Shown: one piece after another, positions 20,937 to 31,400 of the stretch | How positions within the stretch are numbered: position 1 is the first letter of the stretch | Layout: each line of letters begins with the position of its first letter | Assembly: GCF_000026365.1 (NCBI RefSeq) | Contig: NC_012996.1 | Span: 806,001 to 870,000 of the forward strand | Reading direction: 5' to 3' | DNA: 64,000 nucleotides | From: Zygosaccharomyces rouxii | Lineage: Eukaryota > Ascomycota > Saccharomycetes > Saccharomycetales > Saccharomycetaceae | Position numbers and translations under genes: made by a program | Notes under the pieces: generated by a model | Told to the model about the DNA's origin: nothing | Seen by the model: only the letters and a program-made list of their open reading frames with translations | Databases searched by the model: none

Positions 20937-23696
20937 TTAGTTACCCTTTTCGTGTTGAGTAGAGACTCTTCTCATAGAAGCCAAGAAGTCTTCAACAGAT
21001 CTGGTAGACTTGTTTTCCTTCAATGGCTTACCATTCATCAATCTATCAAAAGTTTCCGATTCAGACATCAAGTAGTAAGCACCACCCAAGCAGCAGAAAA
21101 TACCGATAGACCAGATGTAGATACGGACGACAGTGACAATGTCAGTCCAGTTTTGAGACCACCATCCGAACAAAGTGAACATAGTAGCAACCACATCAAC
21201 CACGAAGACTGCACCAGCTAATTGCCAAGATGGGATAGAAGACCAGAATGGACCAACGGCTCTAGTAATGAAAATTAACCAGTTTTCGGTCAAAGAAATT
21301 TCCAAGAACAAAATACCGTCAATGGAACCAAAGTTTTGGATGATACCACCCTTTGGCAAGAACATAGTGGTCAAAGTGATCCAAGTACCAGCAGCCAAAA
21401 TAATACCCATCATAATGGACATACCCCATAATCTTGGTAAGTTCCACTTAACAGGGCTTGGAGAGAATGGAGCATTATCGTAGGCAATAGCCAAAGTAGC
21501 AACATCAGCGAAAATAGCAATGAAAACAATCAAATCAATATCTAGGGAGTGGTTCAAAATAGCAATCCATAGACCCAAGAAGATTTCCAAGTGCAAAGAT
21601 AGGGCAATACGGTAAACAACGTACGCGTACATTCTGTGGAAAATTTGTCTAGAAGTCTTTAGAGCATCAATGATAGCAGATAGACCAGGAGCCAAGAAAA
21701 CGATATCAGCAGCAGAACGGGCGGCATCAGTAGCACCTTCGACGGCAATACCGGTATCAGCCTTCTTCAAAGATGGAGCGTCGTTAACACCATCACCAGT
21801 CATGGCAACCAAGTAACCTCTTTGTTGCAAAATGTCAACAACAGCAAACTTGTGTTGAGGGAAAACTTCAGCGAAACCATCAGCATTTTCAACAAAATCG
21901 TACATTTCAGAACCTGGCATGGAACCACCACCACCTAGACCTAATCTCTCAGCGTCATAGATGTTGGTACCTAGACCCAATTGTCTACAGGTTTCCTTAG
22001 CAATACCAACAGCATCACCAGTCAACATCTTAACACTTAGACCTAAACGTTTAGCTTCGTTAACAGTAGCAGCAGTATCGTCTCTTGGAGGATCCATACA
22101 TGGCATAACACCCAAGATTTCCCAGTGACCTTCTCCTCTCTTTCTAGCAACACCAAGGGCTCTGAAACCTCTGGAAGCTAATTCGGCGACCTTGTTTTCG
22201 TAGTTTTCATGGACATCCTCTGGAATTGGGTGGTCCTCTTCGACAGTCTTTAGAACGAACAATGGAGCACCCTTAACACAGATAATTCTTTCACCTTCAG
22301 GAGATTCAACAACAGCGGTAACCTTCTTGGAGACTGGGTCAAATGGGTGGAATTCCAAAACCTTGTACTTGGTCAAAGCACCCTTGGCCTTTGGATATTG
22401 AGCCAAAGATTTCAAGAAAGCCTTATCGATAGCATCCAAACCCTTCTTCTTTCTGGAAGCGGCCAAACAGGCAGTCAACATCAAGTCATCAGAAGAAACA
22501 CCTTCAACAGTGTATGGTTCGTGCAAAGACAACTTGTTCTTGGTCAAAGTACCGGTTTTATCAGAACACAAAATTTCGACACCTGCCAAAGATTCAATGG
22601 CAGACAACTTTTGAACAATAGCTTGCTTCTTAGCCAAGTAAGCAGCACCAACAGCCATAGTAGTGGTAACAACAGCTGGCAAACCGACTGGAACACCAAC
22701 AATGGTGATACCTAGAGTGTATCTCAAAATTGGAACAATACGGACGGTTCTGTAGAAACAAGCAGTCCAGATCAATAACAAAGTAATGACAACAAGAACC
22801 AACAAAATAACACCAATACCGTTCAACACTTCAGTAAAGTGACCTTGGCCACCGGCAGCAGCATTAACCAAAGAAGCAGCTCTACCGACAAAAGTGTTGT
22901 CACCAGTAGCAGTAACAATCATGAAACCTTCACCTCTCTTAACAGTAGAAGAGGAGAAAACTTCATCACCGTAATGTTTGTCAACAGCCAAGGATTCACC
23001 AGTAATGGAAGATTGGTCAACTTGCAAGAAACATTCCTCAGTAACCAAACGACCATCAGCTGGGATAACGGTACCATCTTCCAACTTCAAGATATCACCT
23101 GGAACAATTTCGTTAGCTGGTGCTTCTTGAACGGAACCATCTCTAATAACAGTAGCAGTGTTTGCCAAGGTCTTCTTCAATTCCTCGACAATAGAACCGG
23201 CTTGGAATTCTTGAATGAAACCAACACCAGCGTTCAAGAACAGTAAACCACAGATAACACCGAAATCGACCCAATCTTCTAAACCGGCAGCCAAAACAGC
23301 AGCGGCTTCCATAACAAATTGAATTGGACCGATGAAGAACATCAAAAACTTGACAACCAAGTTTTCAGATTCTTCACGCATTTGATTCAAACCGTACTTC
23401 TTTCTTCTGTTAACAACTTCATCGGAAGTTAAACCGAAAGAAGGATCAGTCTGCAACAATTCTTCTGGGATCTTTCTAGCTTCACCAGCTGCAGCAGGAC
23501 CATCTTCTTCCTCTTCTTCCTCGTGTGCTTCTTGGGATTGAAGTTCATCGATCAATCCATCAATATCATCATCTTCAGATTCTTCATCTGGAACTTCCTC
23601 TTCAGTTTCCTCTTCAACTTCTTCTTCTGGGACTGGTTCCCCCTCAGAATCGGGTTGCTGATGAGGTGGCTTCTCAGTAATACGCTCGTCAGACAT
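20937..23696 (-). CDS. PMA1: Plasma-membrane H+-ATPase
   Basis: Pma1 is the P-type (P3A) proton pump that sets the plasma-membrane potential and cytosolic pH, usually the most abundant membrane protein of yeast. The 919-residue protein matches the family (918). It has a highly acidic N-terminal tail, the phosphorylated aspartate D379 in [12 protein letters not shown], the hinge [17 protein letters not shown], and hydrophobic pairs for ten transmembrane segments. The C-terminal autoinhibitory tail ends [20 protein letters not shown], keeping the glucose-regulated Ser-Thr pair (S912, T913). Codons are strongly biased to those of highly expressed genes (GGT, TTG, GTC, AGA). PMA1 is YGL008C; here its 3' neighbour is PUF4, not LEU1. 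Confidence 0.99.
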   Translation of the reverse strand: MSDERITEKPPHQQPDSEGEPVPEEEVEEETEEEVPDEESEDDDIDGLIDELQSQEAHEEEEEEDGPAAAGEARKIPEELLQTDPSFGLTSDEVVNRRKKYGLNQMREESENLVVKFLMFFIGPIQFVMEAAAVLAAGLEDWVDFGVICGLLFLNAGVGFIQEFQAGSIVEELKKTLANTATVIRDGSVQEAPANEIVPGDILKLEDGTVIPADGRLVTEECFLQVDQSSITGESLAVDKHYGDEVFSSSTVKRGEGFMIVTATGDNTFVGRAASLVNAAAGGQGHFTEVLNGIGVILLVLVVITLLLIWTACFYRTVRIVPILRYTLGITIVGVPVGLPAVVTTTMAVGAAYLAKKQAIVQKLSAIESLAGVEILCSDKTGTLTKNKLSLHEPYTVEGVSSDDLMLTACLAASRKKKGLDAIDKAFLKSLAQYPKAKGALTKYKVLEFHPFDPVSKKVTAVVESPEGERIICVKGAPLFVLKTVEEDHPIPEDVHENYENKVAELASRGFRALGVARKRGEGHWEILGVMPCMDPPRDDTAATVNEAKRLGLSVKMLTGDAVGIAKETCRQLGLGTNIYDAERLGLGGGGSMPGSEMYDFVENADGFAEVFPQHKFAVVDILQQRGYLVAMTGDGVNDAPSLKKADTGIAVEGATDAARSAADIVFLAPGLSAIIDALKTSRQIFHRMYAYVVYRIALSLHLEIFLGLWIAILNHSLDIDLIVFIAIFADVATLAIAYDNAPFSPSPVKWNLPRLWGMSIMMGIILAAGTWITLTTMFLPKGGIIQNFGSIDGILFLEISLTENWLIFITRAVGPFWSSIPSWQLAGAVFVVDVVATMFTLFGWWSQNWTDIVTVVRIYIWSIGIFCCLGGAYYLMSESETFDRLMNGKPLKENKSTRSVEDFLASMRRVSTQHEKGN

Positions 23697-24680
23697 TGCT
23701 AAACTGAAAAATTGTTAGTTAAACTATCCCAAGACTTGATAAAAAATAATCGAAGGCTGAGTGAAAAGCTAATGGCACCATATATAAATGGTTGCAGATT
23801 AGGAAGGTTCTAATACAGCCGTTTTATACTTCCCTCGGGGACAGCATTGTAACGACGACGGCGACTGAGGACGCTCGCGGCATTTTCGAAAAATATTTTC
23901 CATTCTCGAAGCGAGCCAAATGCCAACAACGCGCCGCACGGCGACAACAATACAATAACAATGACATCGAAAAAAATTCTTAACAGATAACTCGAGACGA
24001 AACGAGCAAGCGAATGCGGAACAAGTCGATAAAAACAACCCATTCATCACATTGACCGCTTTTTCGCCCGAGGTCATCGGGCTCTGTTATTAATGTTACT
24101 GTTACCGCTGCCGTGCCTTTAGAACGATCACACACCTAGCCAAAGTAATCCCCACAACCTTCGTTAACAAAAGAGAGTTCTTCTCATCTCTTGACCTATG
24201 TTATACATACCTCACTCTTTGTACGCCGACCACAACTTGGAGCTTTTGATGGGAACTATAGTTCCTCTAGCACCTTGGCTTTTATACTTATTCGACATGG
24301 TCAGAGTTCCACACTCGCCTATGTTTGTTTGTTTACTGGCGCGGCGATTGCCTAAAATGCTCCATTTCCGCATTAGGTGTACGATAACAGCCATAAGATT
24401 TCCGTATACGGCGATGGCAGCGGCGCCGTATACCAAGGGAGAAAAATCCCTCCTTAAAGAAGTAAAAAACCTATCATCCAGAGCATGCTGAATGGTGAAG
24501 AGCTAATCTATTTGTCGTCTCATTCGGGAACGCATGTCTCTGTACGACCACCATACACTGATGGAAAAAAAAGCTAGCCGTATAGGAAATTCACGCAAAA
24601 CGTATGCACGATAATCTCTCGGATAGCCACACAAGCAGCTCGGATATGCTAGTTTTCATTTTTGGTAGGCATCATCGTTA

Positions 24681-24693
24681 ACACCTGTACATA
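24681..24693 (+). promoter_or_regulatory. Rap1-like site in the PMA1 upstream region
   Basis: ACACCTGTACATA matches the Rap1 consensus ACACCCRYACAYM at 12 of 13 positions. It lies almost 1 kb before PMA1. Rap1 control of PMA1 is known in S. cerevisiae, but this single distant match is only suggestive. Confidence 0.4.
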
Positions 24694-24708
24694 CGAAGTA
24701 ATGAAGAA

Positions 24709-24812
24709 CAATAGTAAGAAAAAGAATAAAGGAAAAAGAAAAAGAAAAAACAAAAATAAAAACAAAAACAAAAAATAACAACAATAAGAATGATGATGAT
24801 AAAAAAAAAATA
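24709..24812 (+). repeat. A-rich low-complexity tract
   Basis: About 100 bases of A with scattered G, C and T (AAAGAAAAAGAAAAAAC, then AAAAACAAAAACAAAAAAT). It resembles nucleosome-depleted promoter DNA. Confidence 0.75.
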
Positions 24813-25385
24813 CGCAATTTCTAGCGTCGGATGAAGCTACGTAAAGCGCGTATTAAGTTACTTGTCGCCGAAAATAATGATCTCTTAGTCAGGGTAGCTA
24901 GGCAGCATTGGGCATAAGGTGGAGACAAGAGTGGTTAATTGGCGCTAGAAACGAATAAACGGGGAATATTCAGTTGAGAGGAATGGAAAGGAATTTCGAG
25001 AAAAAAAAGAAACATGTGTTAGAGTATGTGCGTATGTATTATGCGTCATAGTCATTGTATACACCAGCTAGCCTAACTAGGCGAAGCTGAATTAGCTTGT
25101 CTTGCTTGTCTCGCCTGTCGTTGGCCTACTCGTATCAAAGACGAAGTAGAGTAGTTTTTTTTTTATGTTGTCGTTTTTTCCCGCTATCCAATGGAAAGAA
25201 GAATACGTTGTATTCACCATGCCGGGTGTATACTGCCGGAACGTTTCAGGAATAGCGGAATAGCGGGAAATTTCTTTATCTTCAAATCAATAATGTCGCA
25301 TGGTAGGGTAACCCAGCCTAGGTGGCGGATGTTGCTAAATAGTACAGGTGCGTGTTATTATTATGTATTATTATTCTCTCGAGCA

Positions 25386-25393
25386 TATAAAAA
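25386..25393 (+). promoter_or_regulatory. TATA box of the alcohol dehydrogenase gene
   Basis: TATAAAAA lies 168 bases before the start codon, a normal distance for a regulated yeast gene. Confidence 0.5.
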
Positions 25394-25553
25394 GATGTAC
25401 AACGATGGAAATCGTGGAGGAACGCAGCATCCAATGTAGAAACTTTGCAGTGTTAAGCTTTGAAAAAAAAAGACTATCAAGGTCACAAGAGTTCGAACCA
25501 GTTGAGCTATATTCCAAAAAAAGACCAGAAGCTTGACAGATTAGCAAATAATT

Positions 25554-26684
25554 ATGACAGTTGACTACCCTAAAGAATTTCAAGGCTTTGCCATTAACGA
25601 TCCAAAGGACTGGGATCACCCAAAATTGACTAAATTTGAGCCAAAGAAATTTGATGCACATGACGTTGATATTGAGGTTGAATGCTGTGGTATCTGTGCA
25701 AGTGAGTTATTTTCGTTAAAAAATGAATGGTCTTCTGAACCTTTAACATGCATGACAAGTTCTTACGGACCCAAATCACAAGTTGTTGGTCATGAAGTTG
25801 TTGGTAAGGTGGTTGCAGTTGGTGACAAAGTTTCTCTTTGTAAAGTTGGTGACAGAATCGGTCTAGGTGCCCAGGCTTCTTCTTGTATGTCATGTCCTCG
25901 TTGTCATGGTAACAACGAACAGTACTGTGCCAAGAGTGTCACAACATACTGTTCCAAGTACGAAGACGGTTACGTTTCTCAAGGTGGTTATGCATCTCAC
26001 GTGAGAGCTCATGAACAATTCTGTTTCCCAGTTCCTGAGGAAATTGAGTCTGAATACGTGGCGCCATTGATGTGTGGTGGTTTGACCGTTTATTCACCAA
26101 TCAAGCGTAGCATTCAAGGTTCTAAAGAACCACGTGTGGGTGTTATTGGTATCGGTGGTCTAGGTCACATGGCCATTATGATTTCTAAGGCTTTGGGAGC
26201 ACATGTGGTTGCTTTCTCTAGATCAAATAGAAAGAGGGCAGACGCAGAGAAGATGGGAGCTGATGCCTTTGTGGCGACCGGTGAAGAAAAGGATTGGTCT
26301 GAACGTTATATGGATCAATTCGATTTGATTCTAAACTGTGCTTCTTCAACTTCAGAATTAGATTTGGATTCATTTTTGAGAGTTTTACGTGTTAACAAGA
26401 ACTTCGTCTCTGTTGGTTTGCCAGAGAAGGATGATAGATTCAACTTGTCACCCTTGACATTTATGGGCAATGGTGCTACTGTCGGTGTTTCTAAATTAGG
26501 TTCTAGACAAGAGGCAGTTGAATTGTTAGATCTTGCCGCCAAGCATGGCTTCAGACCATGGGTTGAAACTATTAAGCTTAGTGAAGCAGGTGTTCATGAA
26601 GGTTTAACTAGATTGGACGCAGGTGACGTTAGATACAGATTCGCTTTGGTTGGTTTCAACGAGTTTTTCGGTACTGGTAAATAA
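25554..26684 (+). CDS. Zinc-dependent NADP(H) alcohol dehydrogenase, Adh6/Adh7 type
   Basis: Members of this cinnamyl-alcohol dehydrogenase branch reduce aldehydes such as cinnamaldehyde and furfural to alcohols with NADPH in the cytosol. The 376-residue protein has the catalytic zinc motifs CCGICASEL and VVGHEVVGKVV, the structural zinc cysteines (CMSCPRCHGNNEQYC), the family block EDGYVSQGGYASHVRAHE, the Rossmann motif GVIGIGGLGHMA and the NADP-type FSRSNRKRADAEKMGAD. The end VRYRFALVGF is conserved in Adh6. An insertion of about 10 residues (TSSYGPKSQ) precedes VVGHE compared with Adh6. S. cerevisiae has no such gene between PMA1 and SEN34/PMC1, so it was lost there or inserted here. I give no symbol because ADH6 and ADH7 cannot be told apart. 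Confidence 0.92.
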   Translation: MTVDYPKEFQGFAINDPKDWDHPKLTKFEPKKFDAHDVDIEVECCGICASELFSLKNEWSSEPLTCMTSSYGPKSQVVGHEVVGKVVAVGDKVSLCKVGDRIGLGAQASSCMSCPRCHGNNEQYCAKSVTTYCSKYEDGYVSQGGYASHVRAHEQFCFPVPEEIESEYVAPLMCGGLTVYSPIKRSIQGSKEPRVGVIGIGGLGHMAIMISKALGAHVVAFSRSNRKRADAEKMGADAFVATGEEKDWSERYMDQFDLILNCASSTSELDLDSFLRVLRVNKNFVSVGLPEKDDRFNLSPLTFMGNGATVGVSKLGSRQEAVELLDLAAKHGFRPWVETIKLSEAGVHEGLTRLDAGDVRYRFALVGFNEFFGTGK

Positions 26685-26828
26685 GAAGTGATCCGGAGAA
26701 TCGGCGGAAGAACTTAAGTATAGATATATATATATAGACAAGATTCTTACCCCATTGGGAATGCGAGCGAAGCGAGCAACAACAGTTTTGGCTCTTTTTT
26801 AAAAGAGCGAGCCGCTGATGTATGGTCT

Positions 26829-27596
26829 CTAACCGAAGCCGGCCCATTCGAAAGAATAGAACCTCGCTTCTTCTTCTCCCTTTGCCTCCACACAGCTGGC
26901 CACGTAGCTTTTCTTCACAGTAGTGGCCAAACGAGCGCCTGCGACCATTTGTAGGAAGTCCAAAGGTTCGTCATCTTCTAGGGGCTCACTGATGACTACA
27001 TGAGAATGGAACCTTAGCGGGTCTCCGGGATAGACAACGTATTTTCCGCCGAACCTGCCGCCGGGGTGCACGGTGAATCCCATTTGTCGTAATTTTCGAT
27101 ACAATTTGTAATGACGAATTTGATCGGCGGTAGGATTTAATTCAGAGGAAGTATGTTCCGATTTTACGTCATCTTTTCTGGAATCGTGTGTCTGCATGAA
27201 AAGCGACCCTTCTAAAAGGTTTGAATCTCCCGGTTGGGGTTCGACACCAATGAGTCGTAATTTCCTAACATGGTTTTCCCATCTTTGCAACCGCTGTTGC
27301 TCAAAAGATTCCTGTACCCTTAAAGCAGATTGTTGCCCATGGATTTGACCGCTTTTCACATCTTTGGAAAAGTGCGGTAATCCACCACCAACAACGTTTA
27401 CGTCCAACGGTGAGTCCCAAAGTAGCCATAGTAATTCTTCCATCATGAGTCGCAACGGGACCGATAAGAACACATTTTGTTGCGAAAGAGATGGGAGTGT
27501 CCCAGACAATACACCGACTATACCGTGTTGACGAAGTTGTCGTATATCATCTAAATTGAACACTAGCGGTGTTTCTCCGATAAGTACGATTCTCAT
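26829..27596 (-). CDS. SEN34: tRNA-splicing endonuclease catalytic subunit Sen34
   Basis: Sen34 cuts the 3' splice site of intron-containing tRNAs as part of the Sen2-Sen15-Sen34-Sen54 complex, on the mitochondrial surface in yeast. The 255-residue product (275 in S. cerevisiae) has the N-terminal block LRQHGIVGVLSGTLPSLSQQ and NVFLSVPLRLM. The C-terminal endonuclease domain has YKLYRKLRQMGFTVHPGGRF, GGKYVVYPGDPLRFHSHVVI with the catalytic tyrosine and histidine, and GARLATTVKKSYV with the catalytic lysine. It ends in YSFEWAGFG, as in other Sen34 proteins. It is YAR008W in S. cerevisiae, from the chromosome I tract. A substrate, the intron-bearing tRNA-Phe, is at 7.98 kb. Confidence 0.96.
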   Translation of the reverse strand: MRIVLIGETPLVFNLDDIRQLRQHGIVGVLSGTLPSLSQQNVFLSVPLRLMMEELLWLLWDSPLDVNVVGGGLPHFSKDVKSGQIHGQQSALRVQESFEQQRLQRWENHVRKLRLIGVEPQPGDSNLLEGSLFMQTHDSRKDDVKSEHTSSELNPTADQIRHYKLYRKLRQMGFTVHPGGRFGGKYVVYPGDPLRFHSHVVISEPLEDDEPLDFLQMVAGARLATTVKKSYVASCVEAKGEEEARFYSFEWAGFG

Positions 27597-27886
27597 TCAA
27601 CAAGAAAAAAACCTGACAAAAATAACTGCAGCTGTAATATCTGGGGAAGCGGGGAGAGGGATAGATAAAGGGCAGTAATGAAGACAGATATGTGCAATGA
27701 GAAGCATCTGGTTTTCTTTCTTGGCTCTGAAAATCCTCGGAGTTCGTTTTTTACCTATCATGATCGACGGAACGGCATCTAGAGGACCAAGCACTGCCCT
27801 TTTTGGCCCCTCCTCTCTTGACGGCCAGTGGCGCAGCAGCAGCATTTGAGGAATCGGTGGAGACAAGATTAAGGGATATGGACCGT

Positions 27887-27919
27887 TAGGCAGACGCTAG
27901 GCGGACGCTAGGCGGAAAC
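27887..27919 (+). repeat. Three tandem copies of an 11-base unit
   Basis: The unit TAGGCGGACGC occurs three times in a row; the first copy has one change (TAGGCAGACGC) and the third ends AAAC in place of ACGC. Confidence 0.85.
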
Positions 27920-27954
27920 TAATAAGTTGTAAGCTGGGCTGTCGCTGGCTGCTG

Positions 27955-27985
27955 GCACTGTTGGCAGCGGCGCTGCCACCAGTGC
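27955..27985. repeat. Near-perfect 14-bp inverted repeat (hairpin, 3-base loop)
   Basis: GCACTGTTGGCAGC, a GGC loop, then GCTGCCACCAGTGC: 13 of 14 positions pair exactly, with a single mismatch. It sits in a CTG/CAG-rich stretch. Confidence 0.85.
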
Positions 27986-28346
27986 TGCAGCTGCTGCAAC
28001 TGCTACAGCTGCCCAGAATTGTTATGCGCCGAGAAAACCGACCGATGTACCGTGCGCCATTGATGGAGCGACGGCAAATGGAAAATAATAACGTAAAAAA
28101 GAAGGCGCCAAAAACCAATTTAACGGACTGACGTGCCTCAGGGAAGTTTGGCTAAGCCTCTTTGAAAAAGTTGCGCAAGGGTCCAATCTAAATAGTGTTG
28201 CAACACGTCTTGCCCTTATAAGACCCTGGTCGGCCATCTTTGATGAAGAATTTCTAGTCAGGTTAGACTGAAGTCGTCTTGGAAACTATAGAAGGGAAGG
28301 AGTAAGTAAGGGGAGAGCTTTAAAAATTTACGTTAAAGAATTGACA

Positions 28347-28390
28347 AGTGAACTGAACTGAAGTAAACCGAATTGAAGTGAACTGAAAGA
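28347..28390 (+). repeat. Short degenerate CTGAA-type repeat in the PMC1 leader
   Basis: Copies of AAGTGAACTGAA and variants recur over about 44 bases, ending about 50 bases before the PMC1 start. Confidence 0.6.
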
Positions 28391-28437
28391 AACAATAGTA
28401 GTGGTAAAAGAAGAAAATTAAAAATATATTCTGAAGT

Positions 28438-31400
28438 ATGGGGTTTTCAGTCACCGCTGGGCAATTGGCCGGTATGTATGAGCCCAAATCATTGGCTAAG
28501 TTTGGTCAATTGTTTGATGAAGAACCGGCCAAGTTGTATGAAAAATTACAAACAGATAAGGAACAAGGTATATCTGATGCAAGTACGGAATCAGAAAGGT
28601 ACAAGTGTTTTAATGATAATAGAGTTCCCGAAAGACCACCGAAGACATTTCTAGCATTAGCTTGGGAAGCATTTAATGATAAGACAATGTTACTTTTAAC
28701 AGCAGCCGCTATAGTGTCACTTATACTTGGTCTTTATGAGGCATTGACGCAACCACCGGAATATGATCCAGATGGTAATAAAATCCCAAGAGTTGATTGG
28801 ATTGAAGGTGTTGCTATTATGTTAGCAGTTGTTGTTGTTGTGTTAGTTGGTGCATCCAATGACTATCAGAAGGAGAAACAATTTTTAGAATTAAATCGAA
28901 AGAAAGAAGATCGTCAAGTGGTAGTTTATCGTAACGGTGAAGAACAATTAGTTGGTGTACATGATTTACTGGTTGGTGATTTAATGCATCTACAAACCGG
29001 TGAGGTTGTACCGGCAGATTGTATTCTTGTGGATGGTAACTGTGAAGTTGATGAATCTACAGTTACGGGTGAAACTGATGCAATTAAGGTTGCACCTTTG
29101 GAACAAGTTTGGAAACGTTACGTTAAAGCTATTCATGGTAATGGTAATGGTAATGGGGATAGTAGCAGTAATAATATCGATCCGGAAGCGGCCGATTGTA
29201 TGTTAATTTCCGGTTCAAAACTTATCTCAGGACTCGGGAAAGCTGTTGTTACAGCTGTTGGTGTTAATTCTGTTCACGGTAAGACTATGATGTCATTAAA
29301 GACAGAAACGGAATCGACACCTTTGCAGGAACGTTTAAGTGAATTATCAGATAGTATTTCCGTGTTTGGGTGCGCTTCGGCTATCATATTGTTTCTTGTA
29401 CTCTTCATTCAGTTTTTGTTTGACATTAGAGAAGGTGGTAGATTAGCAGACCTGCCAGCTGCAAAACGAGGTTCGCAATTTATGAGTATCCTTATTACAT
29501 CTATCACAGTTATCGTTGTTGCTGTTCCTGAAGGTTTACCTCTGGCGGTAACTCTATCATTAGCATTTGCCACAACAAGAATGACGAAGGATGGTAATTT
29601 AGTTAGAGTGTTAAGTGCTTGTGAAACTATGGGATCTGCGACAGCTGTTTGTTCAGATAAAACTGGTACTTTAACGGAAAATAGAATGACTGTTGTTAAA
29701 GGTTATATGGGGTCAGCTGAATTTGATGAAAATAATGAAAATAATGAGTCTACCATTAAAAGTTTACTGGAAGGAGAAATTTCTGATGATATTAAAAAAG
29801 ATGTTATGACTAACATAGTATTAAATTCAACAGCTTTTGAAAATAAAAGGTTTCAAGAACAACAGCAACATCGACAACAACGAGAAGATCAGAGATTACG
29901 TGGTCATACTAGTGATAATCCTTTTTCTTCTATATTAACCAGGGGTAGGAGTCGCCTTCAAAAGTTATTACATGGTGGTGATGATGATGATTTATCAGCT
30001 TCTCAAGCAAACAGTGTGGAAGAACCATATATTGGTTCAAAGACTGAAACTGCTCTCTTAACGATGGCCAACAAAAACTTTGGGCTAGATAATCTAAAAG
30101 AATGGCGTAAAAATCATAAAGGTCATTTCAATATCGCCAAAATCGTCCAAGTGATTCCTTTTGAAAGTTCTAGAAAATGGGGTGGTATCGTAGTCAAGTA
30201 TGAAGGGGAGAAGAATTATAGATTTTTCGTTAAAGGTGCCGCTGAAATTTTATTCAGTAGATCTCTTTACTATAGAAATTCGGATGGATCAGTAGCTAAG
30301 TTGGATGGACAAAGTAGGCAAACTATTGATGAACACATTCAAGGATTGGCTTCTAATGCATTAAGAGCTATCTCTATTGCACATAAGGATTTAAATTATG
30401 AAGGTTCATGGCCTCCAGAAAATATTACGAGTGATGAACCAGGCGAAGCTTTACCAGAGAAATTGTTTGGTGAAGTGGTAAATGAAAAGAGTCAAGATGG
30501 TCTGGTGCTGGATGCATTGGTTGGTATTCAAGATCCGTTACGTCCAGGTGTGAAAAATTCTATTGAACAATGTCAGAAGGCAGGTGTTACTATACGGATG
30601 GTCACTGGTGATAATGTAACTACGGCAAGGGCTATTGCTAGAAATTGTAACATTTTAAATGAAGAGGATTGGGTCGATTCTGATTGTGCTATGGAGGGCC
30701 CCAAATTTCGCGAACTTTCTAATGATGAACGTGTAAAGATTTTACCTAAATTAAGAGTGTTAGCACGTTCTTCACCTGAGGATAAGAAAATTTTAGTAGC
30801 TACTTTAAAGCAAATGGGTGATGTGGTTGCCTCTACCGGTGACGGTACTAATGATGCACCTGCCCTTAAGATGGCCGATGTTGGATTTTCCATGGGGATT
30901 GCTGGTACTGAAGTTGCAAGAGAGGCTTCTGATATTATTCTAATGACAGACGATTTCTCAGCTATCGTGAATGCTATCAAGTGGGGGCGTTGCGTTTCTG
31001 GTTCTATCAAGAAATTTATTCAATTTCAATTGACAGTCAACGTAACGGCGGTCGTCCTTACTTTTATCTCGTCGGTGACTACTGGTAAATCCGTTCTAAC
31101 TGCTGTGCAATTATTATGGGTCAATTTGATTATGGATACTCTGGCCGCATTAGCATTGGCTACTGATAGACCAGATAAGAATATCATGGATAGGAAACCC
31201 ATAGGTCGTCAAGCGCCTTTGATCTCCGTTTCTTCTTGGAAAATGATCATGTGCCAGTCTTTTTGGCAGCTTGTGATTACATTGACTTTGACTTATAGAT
31301 CCGGTCAAATTTTCTTTGGTCGTGAGGCTACAGGCCATGAGAAACAAATTCTTAATGCATGTACTTTTAACACATTTGTTTGGTTGCAGTTCTTTACTTT

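Larger units (their letters stand above)
23697..25553. other. Long PMA1/alcohol dehydrogenase divergent intergenic region
   Basis: The interval is 1.86 kb, the longest gap in the window, and I find no convincing gene in it. A TATATA core lies at 23781-23786, about 85 bases before the PMA1 start. A palindrome GCCCGA-N5-TCGGGC lies at 24066-24082. A Rap1-like site is at 24681-24693 and A-rich low-complexity DNA follows. A TATAAAAA element at 25386-25393 fits the dehydrogenase gene. A large upstream control region is expected for PMA1. Confidence 0.6.
27597..28437. other. SEN34/PMC1 divergent promoter region
   Basis: The 841-base interval is richer in GC than most gaps here. It contains an 11-base tandem repeat, a strong hairpin in a CTG-rich stretch and a short CTGAA-type repeat just before PMC1. 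I looked for a perfect calcineurin/Crz1 element (GNGGCKCA) and did not find one. Open frames in it are not convincing. Confidence 0.55.

Noticed and set aside
23799..24077. Minus-strand frames just upstream of PMA1
   Set aside because: They overlap each other in two frames and lie in the promoter; no motif or bias.
24198..24491. 97-codon frame in the PMA1 upstream gap
   Set aside because: No codon bias, no recognisable motif, a competing frame on the other strand covers the same bases.
27597..27866. 89-codon frame directly upstream of SEN34
   Set aside because: Ends at the base before the SEN34 start and has no family features; likely chance in GC-richer promoter DNA.
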